Origin: Alphaproteobacteria bacterium
GTDB taxonomy: Bacteria; Pseudomonadota; Alphaproteobacteria; Reyranellales; Reyranellaceae
Direction of reading: 5' to 3'
Length of the DNA: 64,000 nucleotides
NCBI GenBank assembly: GCA_017308235.1
Contig: JAFKFL010000014.1
Coordinates: 243,290 to 307,289, forward strand
The stretch's first letter is position 1; each line of letters begins with the position of its first letter. Positions 34,869 to 45,886 of this stretch are shown here, piece after piece. The position numbers and the translations under genes are program-made. Below the pieces are notes generated by a model. That model worked only from the letters and a program-made list of their open reading frames with translations, did no database searches and was not told where the DNA came from.

Positions 34869-36602
34869 ATGACCGAGCGCCCCACGGATCTTGTCTATGC
34901 CGTCGACGAGCGGCCGCCATTGCCGCAATGGCTGCTGCTTGGCCTGCAGTATGCCGTGATGATCGCGACGTACCTGGTGATCGTCGTCATCGTCATCAGC
35001 CACGCCCATGTCTCCGATACAGTTGCCACCAATGCGCTGAGCCTGGCACTGATCGCAGCGGCAATCGGGACGGCGCTGCAGTCGCTGCACAAGGGCCCTC
35101 TGGGCGCCGGCTTCCTGGCACCGCCGGTTTTCTCCGCGATCTATCTCGCTCCCTCGGTCCTGGCGGCCTCGATCGGCGGGCTCCCGCTCGTGTTCGGCAT
35201 GACGATCTTCGCTGGCCTGATCGAGATCGTACTCGCCTTCATGTTGCGCCGGCTACGCGTGATCTTCCAGCCGATCCTGAGCGGCCTCACCGTCCTCGTG
35301 GTCGGGCTGCAGCTTGGCCTGGTGGGAATCGGCGAGGTGCTGGATGTCAGGCATGTCGATCTGGCCGCCTTTCCGCTGCACATCGCAGTGACGACACTGA
35401 CGCTCGGTGTCTGCATCGCGCTCAGCATCTGGGGCAAGGGCACGATGCGCCTGTTCTGCTCGTTGACCGGGCTGACGATCGGTGTCGTCGCGGCCTTGTC
35501 GGTCGGCATGATCGGCGCCGCCGCACTGGCGCGCATCGAGGCCGCGCCGGCGTTTCAGGTGCCGAGCCTCGCTTCGCTGTCCTACAGCTTCGAGCCCGGG
35601 TTGGTTCCCGCTTTCCTGGCCGCCGGGCTGGCCGCCACCCTGCGCACGGTCGGCGTCGTAACGACCTGCCAGCGGATCAACGATGCGGCCTGGAAGCGCC
35701 CAGACATGGAGAATATCCGCAAGGGCATCCTGGCCGACGGGCTTGGCTGCGTGATCGGCGGACTGCTCGGCGCGCCGGGCATGAATATCGCGCCCAGCCT
35801 GGTCAGCATTTCCGGCGCGACCGGCGCGACCAGCCGCGTCATCGCCCATGTGGCGGCCGCGATCCTGCTGTTGTTCGCTTTTCTGCCAAAGCTGGCAGCG
35901 GCGTTCCTGGCCTTGCCGCTCGAGGTGGCGGGGGCGGTTCTGGTGTTCACCGCCTCTTTCATGATCACCAGCGGGATGCAGATCATTCTGTCGCGCACGC
36001 CGGACACGCGGGCCATCTACGTGATCGGCATCTCGACGCTGCTTGCGCTCAGCAAGAGGGTCTTTCCGGATTACTTCACCGCGCTATCGGCGCTGGAGCA
36101 AAGCCTGGCCAGCAGCGCGCTTGCGCTGGGGCTGATGGCGGCGGTGGCGCTGACGCTGGTGTTCCGCTTCGGCACGACGCAGACCGCAGTGCTGACCCTG
36201 GCGCCGGGCGAAGACGCGGACGAACGCGTTGGCGATTTCATCCGGCACCAGGCCGCGCAGTGGAAAGTCGATGCCGAAGCGGCGGAGAATTGCCGTGCCA
36301 GCGTGGTCGGGGTTCTGGCCTATCTGAAAGCGCACGCCCTCCACGACAGCGACATCACGCTGCGTGCGCGCTTCGATGGCATCGATCTCGCGCTTGCCAT
36401 CGACTATCGCGGGCGAATGATTCCCGCCGCCGGCGTTCAGGTCGTCACTCGTGAACCATCGGCACGCACCGAGGACCTGCAGGACGAGGAAGCTCCCGCT
36501 TACGTTGGCTTGCGGAACTTTCTCCGCCATATCCATGCCGATCAGAAGTACGTTGCGGCGAAGGGGCCGGACGTCCGCATCCGTCTGCGCTTCGCCGTTT
36601 AG
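34869..36602 (+). CDS. NCS2 nucleobase:cation symporter with extra C-terminal domain
   Basis: 577 residues. Residues about 20-430 are a UraA/xanthine-permease membrane domain with some 14 helices (PPLPQWLLLGLQYAVMIATY, the TTCQRINDAAW segment, and GAPGMNIAPSLVSISGATGATSR). Residues about 435-577 form a soluble tail (VGDFIRHQAAQWKVDAEAAENC ... GIDLALAIDYRGRM ... VRIRLRFAV). Its alternation of helices and strands recalls a GHKL/HATPase-like fold, though catalytic motifs are not clear. Usual family length is about 430-470. It could move purines or pyrimidines. No strong ribosome-binding site. Confidence 0.82.
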   Translation: MTERPTDLVYAVDERPPLPQWLLLGLQYAVMIATYLVIVVIVISHAHVSDTVATNALSLALIAAAIGTALQSLHKGPLGAGFLAPPVFSAIYLAPSVLAASIGGLPLVFGMTIFAGLIEIVLAFMLRRLRVIFQPILSGLTVLVVGLQLGLVGIGEVLDVRHVDLAAFPLHIAVTTLTLGVCIALSIWGKGTMRLFCSLTGLTIGVVAALSVGMIGAAALARIEAAPAFQVPSLASLSYSFEPGLVPAFLAAGLAATLRTVGVVTTCQRINDAAWKRPDMENIRKGILADGLGCVIGGLLGAPGMNIAPSLVSISGATGATSRVIAHVAAAILLLFAFLPKLAAAFLALPLEVAGAVLVFTASFMITSGMQIILSRTPDTRAIYVIGISTLLALSKRVFPDYFTALSALEQSLASSALALGLMAAVALTLVFRFGTTQTAVLTLAPGEDADERVGDFIRHQAAQWKVDAEAAENCRASVVGVLAYLKAHALHDSDITLRARFDGIDLALAIDYRGRMIPAAGVQVVTREPSARTEDLQDEEAPAYVGLRNFLRHIHADQKYVAAKGPDVRIRLRFAV

Positions 36603-36606
36603 CTTG

Positions 36607-36653
36607 CCTTCATATTCCTCTCCCCCGATCGGGGGAGAGGAGAGAGAAGAGGA
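36607..36653. repeat. Family C repeat
   Basis: TTCATATTCCTCTCCCCC-GATC-GGGGGAGAGGAGAGAAGAGG, in parts: a perfect 10-bp-arm hairpin CCTCTCCCCC/GGGGGAGAGG around GATC. Related blocks are at 212 and 22858. It lies between convergent genes. Confidence 0.7.
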
Positions 36654-36663
36654 AGACCGCAGC

Positions 36664-37143
36664 TCAGTCCTTCGCGTCGGCCGCGACCTGGACCTTGACC
36701 ATCTGGTCCTGCGGGGCAGAGACGCTGCCCGACTGGCCGGCGCCCTTCTTGATCTTGTCGACGAACTCCATGCCCGAGGTGACGCGGCCCCACACCGTGT
36801 ACTGGTTGTCGAGGAAGTTCGAATCCTTGAAGACGATGAAGAACTGGCTGCGCGCGGAGTTGGGATCGCTGGTACGTGCCATCGAGACGGCGCCGCGGGT
36901 ATGCGGCTCCTTGTTGAACTCGGCCGCCAGCGTCTCGCCCATGCCGCCCGAGCCGGTGCCGGTGGGATCGCCGGTCTGGGCCATGAAGCCCTCGATCACC
37001 CGGTGGAAGACCACGCCGTCATACTTGCCTTCGCGCGCGAGCTTCTTGATCTGCGCGACGTGCTTGGGCGCAAGGTCGGGGCGCATCTCGATCACGACAC
37101 GGCCGTCCTTGAGATCGATGTAGAGCGTGTTTTCCTTGTCCAT
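36664..37143 (-). CDS. Cyclophilin peptidyl-prolyl isomerase, cytosolic
   Basis: 159-residue cyclophilin. FHRVIEGFMAQTGD holds the catalytic arginine, followed by GTGSGGMGETLAAEF, SMARTSDPNSARSQFFIVF and YTVWGRVTSGMEFVDKIKKG. There is no signal peptide, so it acts in the cytosol on proline bonds during folding. It lies 52 bases downstream of a secreted paralogue on the same strand; the two are a tandem duplication. Confidence 0.94.
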   Translation of the reverse strand: MDKENTLYIDLKDGRVVIEMRPDLAPKHVAQIKKLAREGKYDGVVFHRVIEGFMAQTGDPTGTGSGGMGETLAAEFNKEPHTRGAVSMARTSDPNSARSQFFIVFKDSNFLDNQYTVWGRVTSGMEFVDKIKKGAGQSGSVSAPQDQMVKVQVAADAKD

Positions 37144-37195
37144 GGGCGGCTCCTTTATAAATAGCTGGAGTGAAATGACGGCGGGTGGAGGAGGG

Positions 37196-37744
37196 TCAGG
37201 GCTTCGGGTCGTTCGCGACCCGCACCTTGATCATCTTGTCCGGCGGCGGCGTCACGGCGCCCGACTTCGGGTCGCCCTTCTTGATCTTGTCGACGAACTC
37301 CATGCCCGAGGTGACGCGGCCCCACACCGTGTACTGGCGGTCGAGGAAGGGCGAGTCCTTCAACACGATGAAGAACTGGCTGCGGGCGGAGTTGGGATCG
37401 CTGGTGCGCGCCATCGAGACGGCGCCGCGGGTGTGCGGCTGGTCGTTGAATTCCGCCGGCAGGGTGTCGCCCATGCCGCCCGAGCCGGTGCCGGTGGGAT
37501 CGCCGGTCTGGGCCATGAAGCCCGCGATCACGCGATGAAACACGACGCCGTCGTATTTATGGGCGAGCGCCAAGGCCTTGATCTGCGCCACGTGCTTGGG
37601 CGCGAGCTTCGGATACATTTCGATGACAACGCGGCCGTCCTTGAGGTCGATATATAGAGTGTTGTCGGGATCGGCGGCGCGAGCGGTGCCGGCCGAAAAG
37701 AGGGCGAGGGCGACGAGCGCCGCGATCATCGAAGCCAGACGCAT
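37196..37744 (-). CDS. Cyclophilin peptidyl-prolyl isomerase, exported
   Basis: 182-residue cyclophilin with a signal peptide (MRLASMIAALVALALFSAGTARA). The catalytic core is FHRVIAGFMAQTGD and SMARTSDPNSARSQFFIVL. The mature part is nearly the same as the cytosolic copy downstream except near the ends (DPKSGAVTPPPDKM). It would work in the periplasm. Start chosen at MRLAS, which gives a normal signal peptide; a longer frame to 37843 would bury it. Confidence 0.93.
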   Translation of the reverse strand: MRLASMIAALVALALFSAGTARAADPDNTLYIDLKDGRVVIEMYPKLAPKHVAQIKALALAHKYDGVVFHRVIAGFMAQTGDPTGTGSGGMGDTLPAEFNDQPHTRGAVSMARTSDPNSARSQFFIVLKDSPFLDRQYTVWGRVTSGMEFVDKIKKGDPKSGAVTPPPDKMIKVRVANDPKP

Positions 37745-38038
37745 GCGTGTTACCACTCCCGAGGCTTGGCTCAGCCGTCGTCGTGCCGGACGGCGGCGCG
37801 ACCATACCGGCCAGGGGCCGAAAGACAAGTAAGTATCAAACATGTATCAATACCCGTGCACGGGCGGCCAGTCACAAGAATGGCTTACGACTGACACAGT
37901 TATCGCCCGGCGCATGTAACTTTTGCCGTAGCGCGCAGACATTCATGATGGCAGAAATACGCAGCGGTCAGGTTGGGACCCGACAGCAATGTCGGTCTGG
38001 TCGCTGTGTGTGGGAACGTTTTTTTAGTGGATTGATCG

Positions 38039-39919
38039 ATGGCCGCCGCGAGCGGTGGAGATCGGCCTCCGGAAGAGGACCGGTCACCCCTGAGATCATT
38101 GCGAGAGCGCGTGGGCGCGGCCAGCAATGGCATGCGCGCCGAACCGCGGCCACTCGACGAAATTCTGCCGGAGCGCGGTGACGCCGTGCGTGCACGCGAT
38201 ATGCAGGCGACGTGGCACGCCTTCTGCCTTGAGCGCTACGACATGGTGCGTGGGGCGCTGGGCAGCGGCCGCACGCCGCCGGAGATCGCCTACCAACTTG
38301 GCGAGCTGGTCCATACCTATTTCCGTCCGCGCGGCATCACGCTGACCAGCCATGAGCTGCGGCGTCTGGTGGCCGAGCTCCTGGAACCCTCCAACTTGAC
38401 GCCCCCGCCGTCGGCGACCGCCCCGACGCAAGCGCCACCCGTCGAAGAGCCGGCGCCCCCTGCCGCGCCGCCACCCGCTGAGGAGCCGCCGCCCGTCGCC
38501 GAGACGACCCCGCAAGCACCGACGCCAGAGCCGCAGCCGGAACCGGAGAGAGAGCCGCCACCGCCGCCGCCGGTCCGGCTGGTCGAACCGACCACGCCAC
38601 CATCGACTCCCGATGCCCGTCTCAATGGCGCACGTCCCAACGGCGCCGACACAGGTCCTGATTCCGGTCTCGTGACCTTCCCGGAAACCCCGGCTCCCGA
38701 GGCGACAGCGTGGTCGGCCGATGAGCCGCCGCCTGCTGAGCCGCCAGCCTCGGCCGTTTCGGACCAGGCTTTCGAGCCGCCCGTTTCGCCGCTGGTCGCC
38801 GTTGCCGACCGCGAGGCATTGGGCGTCGAGCGTTTGCTCTCGCGCACACTCGAACTGGCCAAGCCACGGCTTGCGATGCCGTCCGGCGGCCGCGTCGGTC
38901 GCGATGAAGCACTGCGTGCCATCGATGCGGCGATGGACGAGGTGATCCGCAGCGAGCGCCTGCCGGCGCTGTCGCCCGACATCCGCCAGCATCTGGTGCT
39001 GGTGGCGCTGAGCGAGATCTCCGGTCTCGGCCTGGTCGATCGGCTGTGGTCCGATCACACGGTGCGGGCCGTGTTCATCAACGGTCCGAAAGCCGTCTTC
39101 GTCGAGCGCGAGACCGGTGGCCTGACGCCTGCATCGGAAGTGTTCCGCGACCAGGAGCATCTGCTCGAGCTGGTGAACCGCCTTGCCGAGAAGCCGGCCA
39201 ATGCCGTGGCCGACTTCCAGTTGCGCGATGGTGCCTCGGGCACCGTGATCTTCCCGCCGGCCGCGCCGGAAGGGCCAATACTGACGCTGCGTCGCGCCGA
39301 GCCTGGCACGGCGACCTTTGCCCGTCTGATCGCCTCGGAGATGCTCGATCAGCGGACCGCATCACTGCTGCGCGTGGCCTCGCGGGCACGACTCAATATC
39401 TTGGTCCTGGGTCCGGCCGGTGCCGGCAAGACCGCGATGCTGGCCGCCATCGGTCGCGACCTCGAGGCGTCGTTGCGCCTGATCACCGTGGCACGCCATC
39501 GCCAGTTCCGCTGGCCCGCGGCGACCAAGGTCGAGCTCGTCGTCTCGCAGGAGACGCCTTATCCGGTGCTGCTGGGCGCCGCCGAGCGGTTGCGCCCCGA
39601 CATCCTGATGCTCGACGCGCTGCAGCGCTCGGAAACCGAAGCGCTGGGCATTCTCGCCAGCCGCAACCCGCGTGGCATTGTCGCGGCGTGCGAGCCTGGC
39701 ATTGCGGCTGCCGACTTCACGCGCGCGGCCGATCTCCTGGTGCGCATCGGCCGCAGCCGCGATGGGATCTATCGCGCGGTTTCGATGGAAGACGCGACGG
39801 GCCAGACCGTCTTTGTCCACGAGGACGGCCGCTTCCAGTGCCGCACGCGCCATCCGGCCTTCGCCGAGAAGGTCCAGGCGGCAGGCTTCGCCGAGCATCT
39901 CGGGACGCTGCTGAGATAG
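38039..39919 (+). CDS. Orphan CpaF/VirB11-like ATPase with degenerate motifs
   Basis: 626 residues. The N-terminal helical region is followed by a long Pro/Glu-rich disordered linker (about 118-235), then a CpaF-like N-terminal domain (LVLVALSEISGLGLVDRLWSDHTVRAVFINGP) and a RecA-like domain. Walker A is intact (GPAGAGKTA, about 458). The Walker B equivalent reads RPDILMLDALQRSE where CpaF has RPDRIIVGEVRG, and the Asp- and His-boxes are replaced (VARHRQF, ACEPG). ATP binding may persist but hydrolysis is doubtful. No other pilus or secretion genes are nearby. No clear ribosome-binding site. Confidence 0.8.
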   Translation: MAAASGGDRPPEEDRSPLRSLRERVGAASNGMRAEPRPLDEILPERGDAVRARDMQATWHAFCLERYDMVRGALGSGRTPPEIAYQLGELVHTYFRPRGITLTSHELRRLVAELLEPSNLTPPPSATAPTQAPPVEEPAPPAAPPPAEEPPPVAETTPQAPTPEPQPEPEREPPPPPPVRLVEPTTPPSTPDARLNGARPNGADTGPDSGLVTFPETPAPEATAWSADEPPPAEPPASAVSDQAFEPPVSPLVAVADREALGVERLLSRTLELAKPRLAMPSGGRVGRDEALRAIDAAMDEVIRSERLPALSPDIRQHLVLVALSEISGLGLVDRLWSDHTVRAVFINGPKAVFVERETGGLTPASEVFRDQEHLLELVNRLAEKPANAVADFQLRDGASGTVIFPPAAPEGPILTLRRAEPGTATFARLIASEMLDQRTASLLRVASRARLNILVLGPAGAGKTAMLAAIGRDLEASLRLITVARHRQFRWPAATKVELVVSQETPYPVLLGAAERLRPDILMLDALQRSETEALGILASRNPRGIVAACEPGIAAADFTRAADLLVRIGRSRDGIYRAVSMEDATGQTVFVHEDGRFQCRTRHPAFAEKVQAAGFAEHLGTLLR

Positions 39920-39928
39920 GTTTCATTG

Positions 39929-39997
39929 GACCGCGCGCATCCTGCGCGCGCTGAGTGCATGAAAGCGCGAATGAGCGGGCTGAAAGCCCACGGTCCA
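39929..39997. repeat. Family D inverted repeat
   Basis: Outer arms GGACCG and CGGTCC enclose GCGCGCATCCTGCGCGC and GGGCTGAAAGCCC. It resembles the elements at 6787 and 20681. It lies in the gap upstream of the cytochrome oxidase operon. Confidence 0.6.
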
Positions 39998-40162
39998 TAA
40001 TATCCACGTCGCTGCCGTCAGAGTGCGACTGGCCGCCACATACCGGCCATCATCGAAAACCCGTTACGACGACCTCCCATATCTGGTACTAACCGCTTTG
40101 AATTGCGGGCGATTTTGCGGGTCGGAACCTTCCGGGAGAGGGCCCGCTGAGGGGACGGTTGC

Positions 40163-42689
<2,527 letters not shown>

Positions 42690-42699
42690 GCGATAAGGA

Positions 42700-42728
42700 G
42701 CGAAGGCGCCGCTGGAGAGCGCCTTCGC
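42700..42728 (+). terminator. Intra-operon hairpin between ctaD and ctaB
   Basis: GCGAAGGCGC and GCGCCTTCGC form a perfect 10-bp stem with a 9-base loop, 10 bases after the ctaD stop and 10 before the ctaB start. With no U-run it is more likely an attenuator or mRNA-stability element lowering assembly-factor expression relative to the structural subunits. Confidence 0.5.
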
Positions 42729-42738
42729 CGTTAAGGAC

Positions 42739-43674
42739 ATGAGCGACACGACACACGGTTTCCTGACGGCCACGGGCGAAGAGGCGACACCGACCCGGGT
42801 GCGCGACTACGTCGAGCTCCTGAAGCCGCGCGTGATGTCGCTCGTGGTCTTCACCGGCCTGATCGGCATCCTGATCGCGCCGGGGCATCTGCATCCGTTT
42901 GCGGCGGCGCTGGCGGTGCTGGCGATCGCGCTGGGTTCGGGCGCGGCTGGCGCCATCAACATGTGGTACGAGCGCGACCTCGACGCCGTGATGGCGCGTA
43001 CGTGCCGCCGTCCGTTGCCGTCGGGCCGGGTCGAGCCCGACGACGCGCTGGGCCTTGGCGTCCTGCTGTCGATCTTCTCGCTGCTGCTAATGTCGCTTGC
43101 CACCAACTTCGTCGCGGCGGCGCTGCTCGCGGCGGCGATCCTGTTCTATGTCTTCATCTATACGATCTGGCTGAAGCGCCGCACGCCGCAGAACATCGTG
43201 ATCGGCGGCGCCGCCGGCGCCTTTCCGCCGATGATCGGCTGGGCCGCGGTGACGGGCAACGTGTCGGCGGTGGGCATCGCGCTCTTCCTGCTGATCTTCC
43301 TGTGGACGCCGCCGCATTTCTGGGCGCTGGCTCTCTACCGCAGCGACGACTATCGCCGCGCCGGCGTGCCGATGCTCCCGGTGGTGGTGGGTCCGCGCGA
43401 GACCAAGCGCCAGATGCTGATCTACACGCTGCTGTTGGTGCCGGTCGCATTGGCGCCGACGCTGCTGGGCGCGGTCGGCTGGTTCTATGGCGCGGTGGCG
43501 CTTGCCATGAGCCTCGCCTTCGTCGGCTACGCTGTCCGCGTGTGGCGCACCGCCGACGACGAGACCGGCCATCCCGCCGCCCGCGGCATGTTCCGCTTCT
43601 CGCTGCTCTATCTTGCCGTCCTGTTCGCGGCGCTGCCGCTCGACTTGGTGGTGAGCCGGATGCTGGTCGGATGA
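42739..43674 (+). CDS. ctaB: Protohaem IX farnesyltransferase (haem O synthase)
   Basis: 311-residue UbiA-superfamily membrane enzyme that adds a farnesyl group to haem B. The first Asp-rich motif is NMWYERDLDAVMARTCRRPLPSG and the loop between later helices is LKRRTPQNIVIGGAAGAFPPMIGW; FLWTPPHFWALALYRSDDYRRAGVPMLPV is also diagnostic. Its product feeds haem A for the oxidase. Overlaps the next start (ATGA). Confidence 0.97.
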   Translation: MSDTTHGFLTATGEEATPTRVRDYVELLKPRVMSLVVFTGLIGILIAPGHLHPFAAALAVLAIALGSGAAGAINMWYERDLDAVMARTCRRPLPSGRVEPDDALGLGVLLSIFSLLLMSLATNFVAAALLAAAILFYVFIYTIWLKRRTPQNIVIGGAAGAFPPMIGWAAVTGNVSAVGIALFLLIFLWTPPHFWALALYRSDDYRRAGVPMLPVVVGPRETKRQMLIYTLLLVPVALAPTLLGAVGWFYGAVALAMSLAFVGYAVRVWRTADDETGHPAARGMFRFSLLYLAVLFAALPLDLVVSRMLVG

Positions 43675-43844
43675 CGATCGCCATGACCGACGATGGCCGC
43701 CCTGGCGGCAACAGCCGCCCCGGCAACAGTGACATGCATCGCCGCCAGCGGAGCAAGAACCTGTTCATGCTGGTCGTGTTGCTGCTCGTCGCCGCTGCCT
43801 TCTTCGCGCTCACCATGGTGCGCATGGGGGGCACGCTGCCATGA
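43671..43844 (+). CDS. CoxF-like small membrane protein
   Basis: 57 residues: a polar Gly/Arg/Asn-rich N-terminus, then one helix (NLFMLVVLLLVAAAFFALTMV). It is located between ctaB and ctaG and overlaps both by ATGA, the position of the small CoxF-type protein of alphaproteobacterial oxidase operons. The sequence is poorly conserved in general, so the call rests on size, topology and position. Alternative start at 43683. Probably an assembly helper. Confidence 0.75.
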   Translation: MTIAMTDDGRPGGNSRPGNSDMHRRQRSKNLFMLVVLLLVAAAFFALTMVRMGGTLP

Positions 43845-44428
43845 AGCCCGTCGACCGCAACGCCCGTACAGCCTGGACCATGGTGCTGATCGTGGGCGGC
43901 ATGCTGGGGCTTGCCTATGCCGCGGTCCCGCTCTACCAGGCGTTCTGCCGGGCGACCGGCTTTGCCGGCACGCCGCTCATCGCGCAGTCCGACGACCATC
44001 CGGTGATTGCCCGCACCATGGTGGTGCGTTTCGACAGCAACACCGATTCGAACCTGCCGTGGAAGTTCGAGCCCGAGCAGCGCGAGGTGAAGGTGCACCT
44101 CGGCGAGCAGAAACTCGTCTATTTCCGCGCCACCAACGTGTCGCAGCGGCCGATCGTGGGTACCGCGACCTACAACATCACGCCGGAATCCTCGGCCAAG
44201 TGGTTCAACAAGCTGCAATGCTTCTGCTTCACCGAGCAGTTGCTGAAGCCCGGCCAGTCGGTCGACATGCCGGTGCTGTTCTTCGTCGATCCCGACATGG
44301 ACAAGGATCGACGCTACGATGACGTCCGTACCGTCACGCTCTCGTATACCTTCTACGAGTCCAAGACGGAGCGGGCCAAGACCTTGCTCGGCAGCCTCAC
44401 GGCGGAGCATACCGGAAAGGGTGGATGA
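43841..44428 (+). CDS. ctaG: Cytochrome c oxidase assembly protein CtaG (Cox11)
   Basis: 195-residue Cox11-type copper chaperone that loads CuB. One N-terminal helix (TAWTMVLIVGGMLGLAYAAVPLYQAFC) anchors a periplasmic immunoglobulin-like domain; the copper-binding pair is in KLQCFCFTEQLLKPGQ. FFVDPDMDKD and TLSYTFYES are typical. Start and stop each overlap the neighbouring genes by four bases. Confidence 0.96.
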   Translation: MKPVDRNARTAWTMVLIVGGMLGLAYAAVPLYQAFCRATGFAGTPLIAQSDDHPVIARTMVVRFDSNTDSNLPWKFEPEQREVKVHLGEQKLVYFRATNVSQRPIVGTATYNITPESSAKWFNKLQCFCFTEQLLKPGQSVDMPVLFFVDPDMDKDRRYDDVRTVTLSYTFYESKTERAKTLLGSLTAEHTGKGG

Positions 44429-45303
44429 CTATGTCCGACGGCGCGCCTAAGCACCCCTACCATCTCGTCGATCCGAGCCCCTGGCCGGCACTCGGCGCGC
44501 TGGGCGCCTTCATCATGATGTTCGGCTTCACGCTCGGCATGCATCCGGGGCTGCTGGGCCCGGAGATCGAGAACGTCTTGAAGTCGGTCAACTGGTGGAT
44601 CCTGGCACCGGGTCTGTTGATCGTGCTCGCGACCATGTACTGGTGGTGGAGCGACATCATCGTCGAATCGCGGACGCACCACACCGCGGTGGTCCAGATC
44701 GGCCTGCGCTACGGCATGATCCTGTTCATCGCCTCGGAGGTGCTGTTCTTCGCCGCCTTCTTCTGGGCGTTCTTCGACGCCTCGCTCTATCCCAATGCGG
44801 CCGACATGCCGATGCGCAGCGAGGCGGTCGGCGGCGTGTGGCCGCCCAAGGGCATCTCGGTGATCGCGCCGTTCGATCTGCCGTTCATGAACACGCTGAT
44901 CCTGCTGCTCTCGGGCACCACGGTGACCTGGGCGCATCATGCAATCCTGGAGGGCAACAAGCGCGATGCCGTGCGTGGCCTCCTGCTGACGGTACTCCTC
45001 GGTGCCTGCTTCACCGGGATCCAGGCCTACGAGTACTTCCACGCACCGTTCAGCTTCCGTGAGAACATCTATTCATCGACGTTCTTCATGGCGACCGGCT
45101 TCCACGGCTTCCACGTGCTGGTCGGTACGACCTTCCTGCTGGTTTGCCTGTTCCGGGCGATGGACGGCCAGTTCAAGCCGCACCAGCACTTCGGCTTCGA
45201 GGCCGCGGCCTGGTATTGGCACTTCGTCGATGTGGTCTGGCTGTTCCTGTTCTTCTGCATCTACTGGTGGGGCTCCGGCAACGCGCCGATCGCTCACCAC
45301 TGA
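44425..45303 (+). CDS. ctaE: Cytochrome c oxidase subunit III
   Basis: 292-residue seven-helix subunit III. KHPYHLVDPSPWPALGALGAF opens the family; GMILFIASEVLFFAAFFWAFF, ATGFHGFHVLVGT and HFGFEAAAWYWHFVDVVWLFLF are conserved. The terminal structural gene of the oxidase block. A strong hairpin follows at 45356. Confidence 0.97.
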   Translation: MTMSDGAPKHPYHLVDPSPWPALGALGAFIMMFGFTLGMHPGLLGPEIENVLKSVNWWILAPGLLIVLATMYWWWSDIIVESRTHHTAVVQIGLRYGMILFIASEVLFFAAFFWAFFDASLYPNAADMPMRSEAVGGVWPPKGISVIAPFDLPFMNTLILLLSGTTVTWAHHAILEGNKRDAVRGLLLTVLLGACFTGIQAYEYFHAPFSFRENIYSSTFFMATGFHGFHVLVGTTFLLVCLFRAMDGQFKPHQHFGFEAAAWYWHFVDVVWLFLFFCIYWWGSGNAPIAHH

Positions 45304-45355
45304 GGCCTCTCACGGAGGCCCCAGTACTGAGGCACGTCGAACGTCTATGATCGTG

Positions 45356-45381
45356 GAACCGCCGGGCCTGCCCGGCGGTTC
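45356..45381 (+). terminator. Hairpin after ctaE
   Basis: GAACCGCCGGGC and GCCCGGCGGTTC form an 11-12-bp stem with a tiny loop, followed by CGTCTTT. A partial rho-independent stop for the oxidase operon is likely. The DUF983 gene begins 17 bases beyond it. A smaller hairpin, GGCCTC/GAGGCC, lies at 45304-45320. Confidence 0.55.
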
Positions 45382-45398
45382 GTCTTTGGAGATCGCGC

Positions 45399-45761
45399 AT
45401 GTCCCGTTGGCCGCGCCCAGCGACTGCCGAAGTCATACTGAGAGGCACCTGTCCGCGCTGCGGCCAGGGCAAGCTGTTTCGCGGCCTTCTCGGCATCGCC
45501 GACCGCTGTACGACCTGCGATCTCGATCTTCGGGGCCACGATGCCGGCGACGGCCCGGCGGTGTTCGTGATCCTGGGACTCGGCGCCATCGTCATGCTGC
45601 TGGTCTTCTGGGTCGAGTTCCGCTTCGAGCCGCCGTGGTGGGTTCACGTGCTGATCTGGGTGCCGCTCACCTTCTTCGCCGCGGTGTGGATGCTGCGGGT
45701 CCTGAAGGCGTGGCTGATCCAGCAGCAATACACCCACCGCTCGACCGCGCTCGATGAGTAG
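45399..45761 (+). CDS. DUF983 family membrane protein
   Basis: 120-residue DUF983 protein: ILRGTCPRCGQGKLFRGLLGIADRCTTCDLDL provides two CxxC pairs (a zinc or other metal knuckle), followed by two helices (VFVILGLGAIVMLLVFWVEF and VLIWVPLTFFAAVWMLRVLKAW). It is almost always found between coxC/ctaE and SURF1 in alphaproteobacteria, as here, so a role in oxidase assembly is inferred. Confidence 0.9.
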   Translation: MSRWPRPATAEVILRGTCPRCGQGKLFRGLLGIADRCTTCDLDLRGHDAGDGPAVFVILGLGAIVMLLVFWVEFRFEPPWWVHVLIWVPLTFFAAVWMLRVLKAWLIQQQYTHRSTALDE

Positions 45762-45791
45762 CGAGTCATGTTCCTCGCCCCCGCGCATACC

Positions 45792-45864
45792 GTGTCATCC
45801 CGAGCGAAGCGAGGGATCCTTGATCAGCATCGTGAAAGATCCCTCGCTGCGCTCGGGATGACAC
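45792..45864. repeat. Family A palindromic repeat, full copy
   Basis: GTGTCATCCCGAGCG-AAGCGAGGGATCC and the return arm GGATCCCTCGCTGCG... ending CGGGATGACAC (given in parts) fold into one near-perfect hairpin. It lies between DUF983 and SURF1 genes inside an otherwise compact operon. Confidence 0.85.
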
Positions 45865-45886
45865 GAACCACGATAACGGGAACGAC

